A stretch of 64,000 nt of DNA from Archegozetes longisetosus. Taxonomy: Eukaryota > Arthropoda > Arachnida > Sarcoptiformes > Trhypochthoniidae. This document shows positions 21,072 to 33,544 of the stretch, piece after piece. The translations under genes were made by a program, and so were the position numbers. The notes beneath the pieces are model-generated. The model had not been told where the DNA came from. It searched no databases and saw only the letters and a program-made list of their open reading frames with translations. Positions within the stretch are counted from its first letter, which is position 1. Each line of letters opens with the position of its first letter. Where the stretch lies: contig JAEMBT020000005.1 in the NCBI GenBank assembly GCA_018873245.2, positions 13,716,001 to 13,780,000 on the forward strand, given 5' to 3'.

Positions 21072-23748
21072 ACTCAAGGCATAGGATACGAAAACTTTGA
21101 CGAGGAACTGTAATTTTAGTTCAAAAATAAATTTCGAACCAAGTATATGCCTATAATGATAGCATGATTTCTAAAATGCTGTATTAGAGGTGAACCGTAA
21201 TATTGATGAAACAAGAAAAAGCGCGTCTAAATAAGTTTTCAATACTATTTATTCAATTTGAGAAAGCTTTTATTGAAGTAAGTGATCAAGTTTTTCTAAC
21301 AAATAGGATCTATATGTGAGACGATATCGCATTTCAATTTTTAAATTGATATTTACCTTCATTTGGATCATAAACAGATGAGCAATAGCTCAAGAACATC
21401 GCTTCCCCAGTGTTACTATTGAGTGAAAGCTGTTTCGTCGACAATAGCCATCCACTAGATAGTTTGAACCATCATCAAATTGTGTTGTTCTTGTGCTAAG
21501 CTTAATCGATATTATAATATGGAATTAGAGTATTCTAGGTACGTAAATAATTGACTCACTTGGTCCATTTCTAATTGTCAACACGAACAGTCTCTTTAAT
21601 GAATAGAAAATTAAGTTATTTGTTAAGCACTGTCTATACTGTTTAAACAAATAATTTTATAAGGAATTTATTCTCTAATTCATGGTATAAATTACTTATT
21701 GAGACAGTTTACTGTTGTCAAAACCTAGAATTGATTAATAAGAACTCCGCAGAAAATGTTAGAACATGCCAATTAGTCTTGACAGTGCAATCCATGGAAA
21801 GTCACCAAGACTAACGTTCCTCATTCAGATTATTATCTCTCAGTTTTGAATTTTTTTCAAATTAGTTAGACTACACTTTGGGGTATTGAAACTATGATTG
21901 TATTTTATTTCTGTGTAACGTTCACCTATTTTCAGAACTATAGATAGAAATTTGAAGTATTTTTTGAGAAAATATACCGCAAATCATTGAATATAAACTT
22001 GACTTACAATCAAATATGAATAAAACTAATTCAAATAGAAATAAAACATATGAGCAAATGCATTTTCTTAACATCATTTTAAGAAAAGCTAAAAGAATAG
22101 CGTGGCCTTCAGTATTAGTTTTTTCTTGAATTAACTGATAAACTGCTCCAACCAACATAAAATGTAATATTCTTAAAAACTTCTATTACTGTCTCGTGGT
22201 TTCATTCTCTCTAATCTACTTGTTTTGAGCGCGTTCAAGCCAAATTTTCATTTGTTTCTCTAGTTTGAGAAATAAATGGTTCTCAAAATGTAATTCAATT
22301 TTGCAATAAAACTTTTTAGCTTTGGAGCAACAGCAAGAATGTCGATAGTTAGAAAGTTAAAGTTTTACGCGTAAGCACCAAAAAGCAAATAATTGCTCCA
22401 ACAAATTGAACTTATCTTCAAAAATGTAGAAACATAATGTTCACGATACGGTTGGGTGAAAGGCTTAACAACTAGAGGAACGTTAAACTTAGGCTTACCT
22501 TAACTTCTCCAACGTGACTGTTCACGTGAGTTAGTAAAAATCAATATTATTCTAGTATCAATATTTTTTTAATCTGAACCTTACGTTTAGGACTAGAATA
22601 CCAAAAGTTACACATTAAGACATATACATATTTAAGTTTTGACTTCTCTTAACTGTTCAATTCTTCTTATCCAGCAATTAATGGCAAAATAATACAGAGA
22701 TTAGTCTTTGATAAGTCTTATGGCCTAAAGTTCTGAAACTTGATCTATAAAAATCAGAAAATTAATCTTTTAAACTTATGAATAAATACATTGAAACGCT
22801 ACACAAATGGTTATTAGTGATAGCTGTGATTCCTATCGATCTTGACTGAAGTCAAGCTAACAGTTTGATAAGAATATGAGAAATAAGATTAATTGTAAAC
22901 TCTTAATTATTAGGATTTTCTTTCAATTTAAAAGTAATATTTATATACATTTTATGCTCACAATCACCAATGTAAGGCTCAGATTTAACTTAACTTTTAC
23001 GCCAAAAATATTCAAAAATTTTGACAAAATTTGAACTTAAAACAAAATATTGGTAGTTATAGGAAAATTGACAGAATAAATATTTCCCCCTAAACATCTA
23101 ATAAATACTAACACTTTTTTTACTCTGAATTCATTACTTTTCTTTACACAGTTGAATAGTATTGAAACTCTATTCAATTTGTCTCAAAATTTTAATTAAA
23201 TTTTCTAAACATATTAAAAACTAATTGATTTTAACTTCAACTCGAGTCAAGTTAATTGAGAATTTTTTTCAACGAATATGCATGAATTGAACAGTTTCGA
23301 TGCCTTTGATTATACTAAAGGCCCCTCAGCCTCACAATTAGTTAGGACCTGATTTCAAGTAGACAAATTGTTCGACTTTAACTTCTACATTTATTAAAGT
23401 TTATAACAAATTCATCACATTAAAGCTATGAATAATTTGCATAATTAAATAAACGTTTGTTTGTTAACACACAATTGTTGAAACAAATACTAAACTGATT
23501 TTTGAGTCAAAAATTTACGGATTATGGACAAATTGAAAAATTTGCTGAGCTTCCATCAGCTATTCCTTGACCAGAACTTTGACAGAGTGTTGATGAAAAG
23601 CTCTCACGAGTGCTATTCGAAAAAAGATTCAAAGATTCATAAAAACATTTAGTGAAAGGCTTAGATGAGAAATGAGCCATATTGCTGTAAGCCACGCTAA
23701 TGTTTAATAAAATCCAATGTAAGGCTACTCTAGTAAAACCAGATCAGC
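21072..23748. other. Intergenic stretch
   Basis: No supported gene. The segment at about 22840-22960 (GACTGAAGTCAAGCTAACAG, then TTTGATAAGAATATGAG) is similar to 29040-29150 upstream of the phosphatase pseudogene, so it is a duplicated flank. A 78-codon minus-strand frame at 21922 is hydrophobic but unsupported. Confidence 0.4.
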
Positions 23749-26523
23749 CTAAACTTTTTTGTATTTATATTCAAGAGAAGAGTTATACCTACAACATAAA
23801 AGGCTCTTCGTAACAATTTGAATTCTAGTTAAGTTACCTTTTGTCTATATTACTCATGTAATTGAATTGGATTTGAGAGATTTTAATTTTAGGCCCTAAT
23901 GGAATCCCAAGGATATTAAGACTAGAAGTCCATTTGACATTTACGCTCTTAATACGGCCCAAGTTTTCGAGGTTCGTCAGTAGATAATAGTATTGCTTTC
24001 TAGCTACGAAGTAACTGTTGAGCGATAAAGTGAATGGGTTCTGTCCATTTGACGAAATAGTTATATTACCGCTTGATCCACTACTGGGGGCTGATATGTT
24101 AACCTAATAATTGACAGGAATAAACATCTATCACGAATCCATAAATTCAGTAATCGATTTTATCTATTGTTTTTCTTTAATAATTCAATAAGAAGTTGTA
24201 TAAATCCACCTATTTTAATCCGATCCAAACTCAAATAAAAAAATTATCAAGAGTTTTTTGATTGGCAGATTTATAACTGAAAAAAACTTTAATAAATTTA
24301 AAGAGATTTACCACAACTTGATAGTGGAACAGGCAAAGAGATTGCAAATCAGAGCCAGTTTTGATATACAACTGGTTCGGTTGTGTCTGATCAACCCTGT
24401 AGTTGCTTGAATTTTGCCAGAAAGTGAAATTAAATTCCCAGGGTTTGCATTTTTCTCCATCAGACCCGCAATCTGCACATTGTCCACCACTAAACTTCTG
24501 ATAGTTGTCACATTCATAAGCGATGAATTGACACGTATTGTTAGGGGTTACTGTCGGATAATCATGTGCTTGTCGATGATTGCAAAAGAGAACATCTAAT
24601 AAATTTATTGATAAACATTTACTGAGACTTTATGTATTCGGTATTTTTTTCATTAGAGCTGATTATCAAACCTTGTATTGATTCCAACGAAGTAAAATTC
24701 ATTAAAGTAATATTTTTTGTACAAATTGGTTGTATTGAACCACCATTTGCGTAGAAGTCATAGTGTCCCAAATTTGCCAGTAAACCAAGCCCTAAACAAT
24801 TTAGTGCAATGAAAAAAGTTTCTTGAGTGGACTTGAAGTTTTTTAAAACTTTGATCATAGATTATAATTTAAATGATAATCAAAATTAGTCTAAAAAGTA
24901 TTGAAGCAACCATGTACTGAGCGTTCAATAGTATATCGGAATGGGTTTCGATATAAGATTATGCAGTGGAAAGTGAACACTCCGAATACCGACATTCATT
25001 TAAATATTCATTGTATTGACTTCGAGACCATCCAGTGTGGAAAATCTGACGGTTGTGAGAGGGTTAGCGTACACAAAATATAGAAATTTGAGGGATAGAT
25101 CAAAACTGATCAGGTTTAAGTGACAACCTTTCGTAAGTTTTGAATTTTAAAAAATTTGCTCAAGTTCCCAAGAGACTCTCCATAGATCTGTGAGTTAGTC
25201 AAAATCTATGACCGAAATTTCAGTTTTGCTTATTTTTTCCATAAATGCTTCTATTTTTAAGCAAATTCACCAAAATTTCAAAAACTAAATTTGAAAGTTA
25301 CTTTGTTTTAGTTAGTTTTAGGCTAGGGATTCAATTTGATTTCGAGAGGGTATCTGACCTCCAGAGGTGCAGATACCACCTCTACTTGCCCTTGTTCCAC
25401 ACTGATACCATCAGTGCATAAATATATCTTTTCTACTTTCAGATGTTAGATTACTTAAGCATTTCAAATTTAATATTATATCTGTTAATTTAATAAAATA
25501 TATATTGTTTTAAATATTCAAACCTCCAGCATTCGTATGCAATATATTAACCAAATGAGCATCAGTCCTATCTAGTCTTGTGTTTGGAATATTCAGCATA
25601 AACGCCGGTGCAGCTGGGTCTAAGCCTAAAATTTCACCAAGTTTTGGATTTTGAATTAAAGCGCCTGCAAAACCACAAACATGTGCCCCCAGGCTTTGAC
25701 CAACTAATTGAAAATTTGTTGGTGAAGTATTGGTCACATTACGCAATCGGTTGATGAATTTAGCAGCTAGATTGCCAACAAGTCTAGTATTAGCAGCTGC
25801 TTGAAAATAGTTGAGTAAATCTCCAGCACTCGACCAGTCCAAAATTATTACATTATAATCACATGATTGATTGAGAATATAATTTTTCATTATCTAACAA
25901 AAAATGAGAAAGTTAATAATTAAGATAGGCTTTAGTTCTAAATGTTTCGCAGTATTGTTGTAAATCAGGTTCATGTTTCAGTTAAGTTTAGATTTACTTA
26001 TTCCATTAGTGGCAGACCTAACTCGAACTCAAGAATTAGTGAGCATGATTTACGACTATACTTTAGTACAATCAAAGCTAAAGCCTTAAGATGATGAATA
26101 ATATAGAAAATCTTCATTATAGAGTATACTAGAGGAACCGAGAATTCAATTTAAATGTAGTTTAAGTTAAGTGAGCTTTGTTTCACCAATGTTGACTGTA
26201 TACGAGCTTTCGTTTTATTTATTAATGTTTACCTCCAGCCATTTGCTTGTAGCATAGGATTCTGTCCAGCCATGAACTAACATTTTTGTTTTAAGAGCTG
26301 GATTGAAAGTTGAGTTTAGGATAGACTGATCATCAGGATTATAACCAAATTTGATGGGAGTATATCTGTTTGTTTGATTGCATGTGAACAGAAGGAAAGT
26401 CACATTAAAATATTGTTGGCTATATGGGAGAAATCCTATGCCTTTGTTGAGAGCATCGACTAATTCGAGGACTGGAAAACAGCTCACACCATTGGAACCA
26501 TTGAAACATTGAGTTTGATTAGC
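23749..26523 (-). CDS. Pancreatic-type triacylglycerol lipase, six exons found
   Basis: Exons on the minus strand: about 26523-26233, 25893-25524, 24791-24672, 24595-24312, 24103-23838 and 23788-23749; all joins keep frame and all introns are GT-AG (two donors read GTTTGA). About 456 residues result, close to the family length. The core has the nucleophile elbow VGQSLGAHVCGFAGA, the acid in GLDPAAPAF, and His in CNHRQAHDY, so the Ser-Asp-His triad is complete; DFYANGG precedes it. The last two exons form a beta-rich domain like the PLAT domain. The enzyme would hydrolyse acylglycerols or phospholipids outside the cell. The signal-peptide exon was not found upstream of CFNGSNGVSCF, so the 5' end is missing; the first exon boundary is approximate. 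Confidence 0.82.
24792..25523 (-). other. Intron of the lipase gene
   Basis: A 732-bp intron containing a small hairpin near 25348-25380 (GGTATCTGACCTCCAGAGG and its partner). A 60-codon plus-strand frame at 24901 lies inside it and shows no domain. Confidence 0.55.
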
Positions 26524-29392
26524 TAGTTTCCAGAAAAATTCAAATAATTTTTGTTATAACCATTAGAAAGAATAAGTTCTTTCAGTTTTAAAATTTTTGA
26601 CAAAGAATCAACCTTCAAAATTGTGTCTTTCGTATAGAATAGGGTTTCTACTTTTTCAAATTACTCTCATTTTCAGAATGAGCTAAGTTAATATTTATCA
26701 AACCGGATTCAGCTTAAATTTGAATTTACTATTTAGATTTGAAGTAATTTTTATTAAATACTACTCTCTAAAGCAAACATAAGTTATTTTAGCAAAGAGA
26801 ATACCGCTGTACGGGTGCAATTCGAACTAACTCGTAACATATATTTGATAAAGTTATTTACGAAAATGCGTTTCATATTTAGTACTAAACCTAATCAGTA
26901 CTATGCCTGAAACAAATATCCGAAAAATAGAGAGATATATACTTATGTGTAAAGCATTTATATCAAGTAATCCGACTGTACCGTAAACCTGCACAGTATT
27001 GACTCATTTAAAACTATTGAATCTTAACCTTAACTGTGAATGGCTTGAATCAGTAGATAAGATTTAATAAAATACAAATTAATAGTTCATTAAGTATACT
27101 TTCACATCGTAAACATTTTTTTAAACAAACTTATAACTTAACAAATTTGAACTTATAGGTAATGGTCAAGATATTAACTACTATAATTCGGAGTACTTTA
27201 GGGCTGTACAACTGTCGATAAATGCTATACATGAAAGTATATATTTTATCCTTTTCAGACATTTGTTTCAGGCATAGTAATTGAAAATTTGAGTGTACTA
27301 TCCTTTCAAAGAATATTGATAGCGTATAAAATATATACTTTCGTGTATAGCAGACAAAATCTTTGTTAAAAGAGTTTATTAGCGATTACTAAAGATGAAT
27401 CATTTTTTATCAGTTATTCAAAGTAAATCATACCTAACTAGTTTAAAGTAACGAATTTCGGGTCAATTGCAGCTCACCTTCAAGTATAGGCATAAGACTT
27501 AATACAAAAACTTTTGAAATGGGATTTGCATTAAACAAATTATAATCAAAACAGAAACATTAATGATTTTTTAAAACACATTATGCAATATTTAATGTAT
27601 GGGATGCGAATTTAACTATTAATTTGTGATTGATTCAAATAATCTATCTATTGAACTCATTCATAATGAAGTTCTAACCCTTACTTTAAACTTTAGTATT
27701 GGTTCAAATTTGTAAAGTTCGTGACGCAAAGAATAATGCTTTTCTGTTAGTATATATTGATATTTTGCAATTTACTACTATATCTTTTGAAACAATAGTA
27801 CAAATGTGTTTCATATATTTCAATTGAACCTTTTCAACATATTTTAGGTAATTAGTCTAAGAAACTTACATTCTATTATCGAATAGCCACCCAATAGATT
27901 ATATATGGTAATATCAGGAATATTCTGTTAAACAGAATGATAAATATTGGTAAAACAATAATTGCAATAAGAATTGTGTGTCAATACTCACAATTAAACC
28001 ATTGATAGGGCAACAAGATAAAGAAAGTATAGCAAAAATAACTGATAAAAGCATTTTTTATCAACTAACTTTTAGCTTTAAAACTATTTTATACTTATCG
28101 ATTCGTATAATTTCTGCGTCAAAATACTATTTGTATTTTAGATTCAAATGTATTCAACCTCTATATAGACTTTATTGGATTAAATTCAAATTCGATCAGT
28201 TTTTATACCAGAGGACAATTCTTTCAGAATATAACCTTGGCTTTAAATCGAAATATTGTCCCTGTCTGGAAAATTACTTGAATGGCAGAACATATGCAGA
28301 TTCGGTAAGCAAGGACATAAAGTGCAATTTTGAAAATTATTAAATTATAATATATAAACTTATATGCTGCTCATAAATTGTCCTCAGAACCATATCTTAA
28401 TTCTTAAGGCTTCGAATTTGAATGTTTTCGAATCTACTCTTACAATAAATTAGAAACTCTATTCTAGTTTTCTCAAGTTTTTACTTCAAATTAATAATCA
28501 ACAATATTTCTTACACAGAATCTAGTGATCAAGGAAAAGTGTAGACTATTAAATTTGAAGCTTCGATCAGGCGCTAAAAGGTTTAGTAAAACATTTTTTA
28601 TGCCAATTGTTGCCGTAGTAAACATCTGTTACTTTTTGCATTTTAGCTTTTAAATTTTCAGCAAAATACCACATGAGGTGATCTAAATACATTTGTCACA
28701 TCATTAAGAATTAAAACCATAATTAACTTACACGACTTCTCACCAAGTTATGCTAAGCTAAAGCAAATTAGTTTTTGGTATGAGAATCAATCTTTAAATA
28801 TATTTACGTGAACTTCAGTAAAACTCTAATAACTCTCTGCATTAGAATATTATTTTTGAATCTGAGACTTACATCTAACACGCACTCACATACTAGTTTT
28901 AATTTCATTTAATTACTTAACTATTAACTTGCGAAAAAATAATATAGAGACAAGTCTTACTTATTAAAGCAAAAATAACATATGAATCATTTGTATCCTA
29001 AACAAGTATCCTAATCAGTGCTCTCTTTTTTATCATTCTGGACTGATGTCAAGCTTCTAGTTTGATAAGAATATCAAAAGTAGGACTAGTTCTAAATATT
29101 TAATAATTGTGATTCCCTTTAAATATAAAAGTAGTCTTCAATAGTTTTAATGTTCATAATCATAAATTCTAGGCTCAAATTCAAGAGTAATATTCATAAG
29201 TAAATCATTACAAGTTTGAAAGTACATAAACGGTAGTCAATATGTAAATTTCGTGCAAGTCTGAAATTAAAAACTTTTGCGTTAACTCAATGTTCTTTAT
29301 CTCTCTTTTTGCCAAACAATGAAACACTTATTTTTGCAGTGTTAGAAATTTAATATCTCAAACAATTATAAGAAGTATCCCGTATCTTCTGG
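26524..29392. other. Intergenic stretch upstream of the lipase
   Basis: Should contain the missing 5' exon and promoter of the lipase; neither could be identified. Contains an inverted repeat (GCTATACATGAAAGTATATA near 27223 and its complement near 27330-27350); a related copy occurs near 26905-26955 (CTATGCCTGAAACAAAT). The open frame at 27978-28343 begins with GTG and has no domain. Confidence 0.35.
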
Positions 29393-30128
29393 GAGGCTCC
29401 AATCTATCAAACACTAAAGAACAGCAACAGCGATGGATCAGATACTGAATTAGGTTTTTCATTAGCATTCATGTTTCATTTTATCATTAATGTCTGCAAC
29501 TAAAGGTAATTTATTGAATGTAGATATGAAGTGTCCAAATGCTTATAAAGAAAAAAAGAAGTATCGAAACTCTGAAGAAGTGCTTAGCTTTCTCAAAGGG
29601 AACGAATTATTTTTAAGGAATTTAATTGATTTTGTTGGATCGGAACTAGGAGTGGACACTTTAAAGAAAATTAGTAATCCTTTTGAAAGTTTTAGTATAG
29701 AGCTAAGTAAAGGCTACAAATGGTCTGACACAAAGATAATGATTATGAGAAATTAGTCTTAAGAAACCTTTACTGGTCTTATGGATTGTTCATTGATATG
29801 AAAGACTGAGAACAAGAGCTGCAATTTAGTCAATTATTGACGAATAAGAATATTAAAATTGAATAAAAACTGAACCGAAAATTGAAATTATTTTTACGTT
29901 CAACATAAGACTTAATGTTAGCTGTTCTAATGCATACCTCAAATGTTCTCAACAAGCAATCAATACTATTTAATGTTTCGCTTCTGGTCAATTGCATCAG
30001 AATAAAATTGATAACTATTATTTTATCAGACTTTATTACTATATCGAAACTCTCACTGATAAAAGCCTTCATTTATTGAATTTACTCAAATGTGATTGTC
30101 TTGCGAACTGTTCGATAAAAAAGTTTTA
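29393..30128 (+). pseudogene. Histidine acid phosphatase pseudogene
   Basis: Broken frames follow the phosphatase at 19259 from its residue ~125 to ~385: SDGSDTELG, then NVDMKCPNAYKEKKKYRNSE (29508 onward), SKGYKWSD, YEKLVLRNL, and a decayed copy of the second catalytic motif (ST-x-DLMLAVLMHTSNVLN at about 29895-29950) in which the catalytic His is replaced by a stop. The N-terminal third, with RHGxRxP, is missing. An 88-codon open piece remains at 29490-29756. It is nearer to copy 2 than to copy 1. Confidence 0.85.
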
Positions 30129-31106
30129 ATATTGATCAAAACTACTAGTACCTTGTATTTTCATTAAATTTCTTTAATCTAACTTATGCTCCTCTATTAT
30201 TTATTGAATAATTACTATAGAAATCCTATTTTGCACATTTAATAATATCTTAGAAGTAAATTTTTAAGCATTAAATCTTGTTTATTTTGTTTGTAAATAT
30301 TCGAGAAATAAGGCTTTCGATTATTTTATTCTATTTAGATTACACATATTTTAAGCAAGATCTAAATTCTTAATTCTGGTTAATAACAATATTGTAAGAT
30401 TTATTAGATCAGTAGACCTCAAGGTTTTTTATGTCAAAGCCCGCTTGTATGGGGCTCATCGCGTGATTTGCATGTAGCTTAAAGTTAAATTTCGGCCCAC
30501 TAGTGAACCGTGAAAGAGTGTGAAAACCACCGTATTAGATTATTTCTCTGCTTATCTAAATGCTAGCTTATAATTAAGCTAATTATTAACGCGTGCACTT
30601 ATCGACAAAATAGATTGGAATGAGCACATACTTAAAAATTAAGAATATGATTTATTACAAAATTTTATTAATTTTTGAGGAAAAAATATCTTACTGTATT
30701 TATAGTAACATTCATAGAAAAGACCCATGCATCACATGCAAAAATTAACCAATGTCCCAAATAAAAAATTACTATCCATTTACACTTTGAATTTATCCCT
30801 TAGTGTTAAACTATTAATACGTCGAGCATATGTGTATATGTTTAGTAAAATTACAATACAAGTTTGTTTAGATAACTCGATGATTCATCATAAGTTTCCT
30901 AAATAAGTTTATGTGTTTATATGCTGAAAAGATTTAACAATTAATCTATAATAAAATTGATTTCACTTTTGTTTCTGTCATTCTATTATTTACTATGTTG
31001 TTCAAATTGTTTAAGGTTGAACCGAAATTGTACTAGCAAGATCGTAATGACTTGGGAAGAACATGAAACTATGAAAATTTAAAAACCTTGTTATTCTAGT
31101 TATGAA
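30129..31106. other. Non-coding stretch
   Basis: AT-rich; nothing recognised. Confidence 0.4.
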
Positions 31107-31616
31107 TAGTGTTCCCAGGTCTCAAGTTTTCAGCTTGATTCTCAAATTATTGAGGTCTATCTCAGGCCTCAAGTTGGGTCATATAACTTGAGAATAGAAT
31201 CTCAAGTTAAAAATTTTGGCAAAAAACTCAATGCATATTATGCACTAAACTGTAAACTAATGTCACTTATAATAAGCAATCAATACTAACAATAATGGGT
31301 TAGTGCATAGAATGTGTTTATACACAGAATCTAATTCTTAAAATATTTTTGTGGAAATGTTTTGCATAAAAAGCTATGATTTGATAACAAAAGGATAACA
31401 AAAGTTGTATTACTGCAGTCAAATCACAGCAAAAATATAGATTTTCTAAATAATAGAATTTTGTTTTATAAAGCGTTTAATTAATAAACAGATTATTAGT
31501 TAAAATATGTTACATTATTATTTATTTAATTTACTAATCTCAAGGCGAACTCAGGGCGAAAATTGGCATTTTTTGTAAGTTCTCAAGTTTAGCGACAAAA
31601 TGGCCTGGGAACACTA
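31107..31616. mobile_element. hAT-type MITE with 8-bp target duplication
   Basis: The ends are inverted copies of TAGTGTTCCCAGG and the unit is flanked by a perfect 8-bp duplication GTTATGAA (31099-31106 and 31617-31624). Subterminal CTCAAGTT/AACTTGAG repeats are frequent. 510 bp, no coding capacity. The TAGTG start and 8-bp duplication identify hAT. The first eight bases match those of the larger hAT at 51299. Confidence 0.9.
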
Positions 31617-32097
31617 GTTATGAAAGTAAAAAATATCTCAATTTCTCGTTAACCAGTTAATAAATTAATTTGTTTTAAGGAAAAAAATTCATATAAAGAG
31701 ATGTAAAAATTATAAAATTTTTAAGCGTACTAAAGTGCTACTTGTAATTCGATCTTTCATTGAGCAATCTAACTTCAAATTTTTCTAATTAAGAATACCA
31801 GTACTTTAATAAGTTTAATTTAATAATTTTTAATAAAAAAACATTTTTAGTAGGAGTGTCGACAAATTTCAAGACAATCTGTTTTCATTTAGGATAAGGA
31901 CGATTAAATTTATTACGAGTTAAACTTTTAGATTTAATTGATAAATACTGGTTAAAGATTTGAAGATTTTTTGAGGTAAGTTCGTTTTTACATTCTCTAA
32001 GATGGTAAAATAGACTTGAAGAGCATTTATTTATCTAATGAATACAGGATATTGCCTTTTTCAGAGTAAAGAAAAGTTTCGATAACATTTTTTAATA

Positions 32098-32412
32098 ATG
32101 GAAAGCATAACTATAACAAAAGTCTTTGTCATCATAACTCTAGTGGTCGCACCACAATTGGTTTCTGCTTTCTCGTTATTCCTGCCAGTCTATAAACCAT
32201 TAACTGAAGTGCCAAATACCTATTCAAATATTCCTTATTTACCGCCAACTCGACCCCTGGTTACTCTGGTTCCTCGACCATTAATACCGTATTCACCATT
32301 TTCTTATCAAATCCTGTATCCGCAGATACCACAAGCTCTGATTGGATATACTTCGGCATTTTATGGACTTAATCCACCACTTATTCAGAGTTTGCCGATC
32401 CTTTACCGATAG
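32098..32412 (+). CDS. Small secreted Pro/Tyr/Leu-rich protein
   Basis: A 104-residue intronless frame. Residues 1-24 are a clear signal peptide (VFVIITLVVAPQLVSA). The mature part is rich in Pro, Tyr and Leu with loose PYLPP, RPLIPYSP and YPQIPQ motifs and no cysteine, like cuticular or salivary low-complexity proteins. AATAAA at 32570 serves as a polyadenylation signal. It converges with the minus-strand gene at 32826. No homolog recognised. Confidence 0.6.
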   Translation: MESITITKVFVIITLVVAPQLVSAFSLFLPVYKPLTEVPNTYSNIPYLPPTRPLVTLVPRPLIPYSPFSYQILYPQIPQALIGYTSAFYGLNPPLIQSLPILYR

Positions 32413-32825
32413 AATCTAAATAAGTCTAATTTGATTGCAATCAAATAATTTTGCAATCAGATCTTTTAAAGTAATTGCTTTAAAAATTGATTTTCCAGTT
32501 ATTAAAATGTACGATTTTAATGAGTAATAACGATTATCTTAAAATCTTTCTTTTAAGTTCAAGTTTCAAAATAAAAATAAAATGTTTCGAAATTTGAAGT
32601 TCTTTTTAAACGGTTGATCTCTAGTCAGATAGAAATTAATCTTTTCTTACATATTTCGAAATGAACTGCAAATAAATCAAATATTTTGAGAATATGCAAA
32701 ACATTTAATCGAATCAAAACTACATGTTAATATATTTCAAAATTAGTTAAAAATGAAAATTTTGTAGAAAATCTCTGAAAATTCTGAAAAATATACAAAA
32801 TTTTCTTCTAAACTATACATAAGTG

Positions 32826-33544
32826 TTATTTCCAGTACTTATATCTTCTTTTCTTGTTTCTATTATTAGTGATCGGAGCACTAGTCGTGGTTGAAGTAGT
32901 AGAAGTAGAAGTTGTAGTTGAAGAAGAAGCCATTTCATTCATAGCTTTAATACTATTCATACCCATATTCATAGACATGGCCATAGACGCCGGCATATTC
33001 AAACTCATAGCATTCATACTCAAAGGCTTAGGCATTGGCAACATAGGCATCATCATAATGACTTGCTGGCCATCTGAATCGTCTTCATAATCATCTGAAG
33101 AATCAGTTGTTGTGGTACTTGAAGTCGTGGAAGTTGTAGATGGAGTCGTCGAAGAAGAAGACACTGAAGAGCTTGTTGTTGAACTTGAGGAATCGCCACT
33201 ATTTTCATCAGATGTGTATTTGCTTAAAATATGTTTGCTTAAAAAATGGTTTCTTTTAGTTAAAATGAAATTAACATACAAATAATTCGATTGCTTTGAG
33301 AACTGGATAAGAGAATGTTGTTAATTTAGTCACTTATTCAGTTGCCACAGCAAATCATTTTTAGTTAATCACTATTGACTTACTTATAATTAAGTGGTAT
33401 TACTATGACATTATCACCACTTTTCTGCCTCGCAATCATTGAACCTAAGAGTACGCCTTTCACTAAATCAGCTCTTAATTGATTAATGAGTAGAAGACAT
33501 AAAGTTGAGAACAGTACATAAGACATGATTAGCTTTGATGCCAT
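32826..33544 (-). CDS. Secreted Ser/Thr-rich, Met-rich low-complexity protein, two exons
   Basis: Exon 1 (33544-33384) carries the ATG and a signal peptide (LIMSYVLFSTLCLLLINQ); exon 2 starts at about 33222 (33237 is an equally phased acceptor) and ends at 32826. Donor GTAAGT is perfect and the phase-2 join stays open, giving about 185 residues. The mature protein has a Ser/Thr block likely to be O-glycosylated, an acidic DSSDDYEDDSD patch, a Met-rich middle with MPMLPMPKP and repeated SMNM/AMSMNMG, a second Ser/Thr block, and a basic Tyr-containing end (NKKRRYKYWK). No known domain. It may be a mucin, silk-like or cuticle component; function unknown. Confidence 0.6.

Noticed and set aside
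21922-22158. 78-codon hydrophobic minus-strand frame
   Set aside because: Short, no conserved motif or exon partner; hydrophobicity follows from T-rich sequence.
24596-24648. A 27-nt intron in the lipase between a GTAAATG and TTATTAG
   Set aside because: The join would shift the frame; the donor GTTTGA at 24671 gives the correct phase and family-like sequence.
24901-25083. 60-codon plus-strand frame with several Cys
   Set aside because: Lies in a lipase intron on the opposite strand and starts with TTG; no domain.
27978-28343. 121-codon plus-strand open frame
   Set aside because: Begins with GTG, has Tyr/Lys/Ile composition expected of AT-rich DNA, no signal peptide, domain or splice context.
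32854-33090. 78-codon hydrophobic plus-strand frame
   Set aside because: Antisense reading of the Ser/Thr/Met-rich gene on the minus strand.
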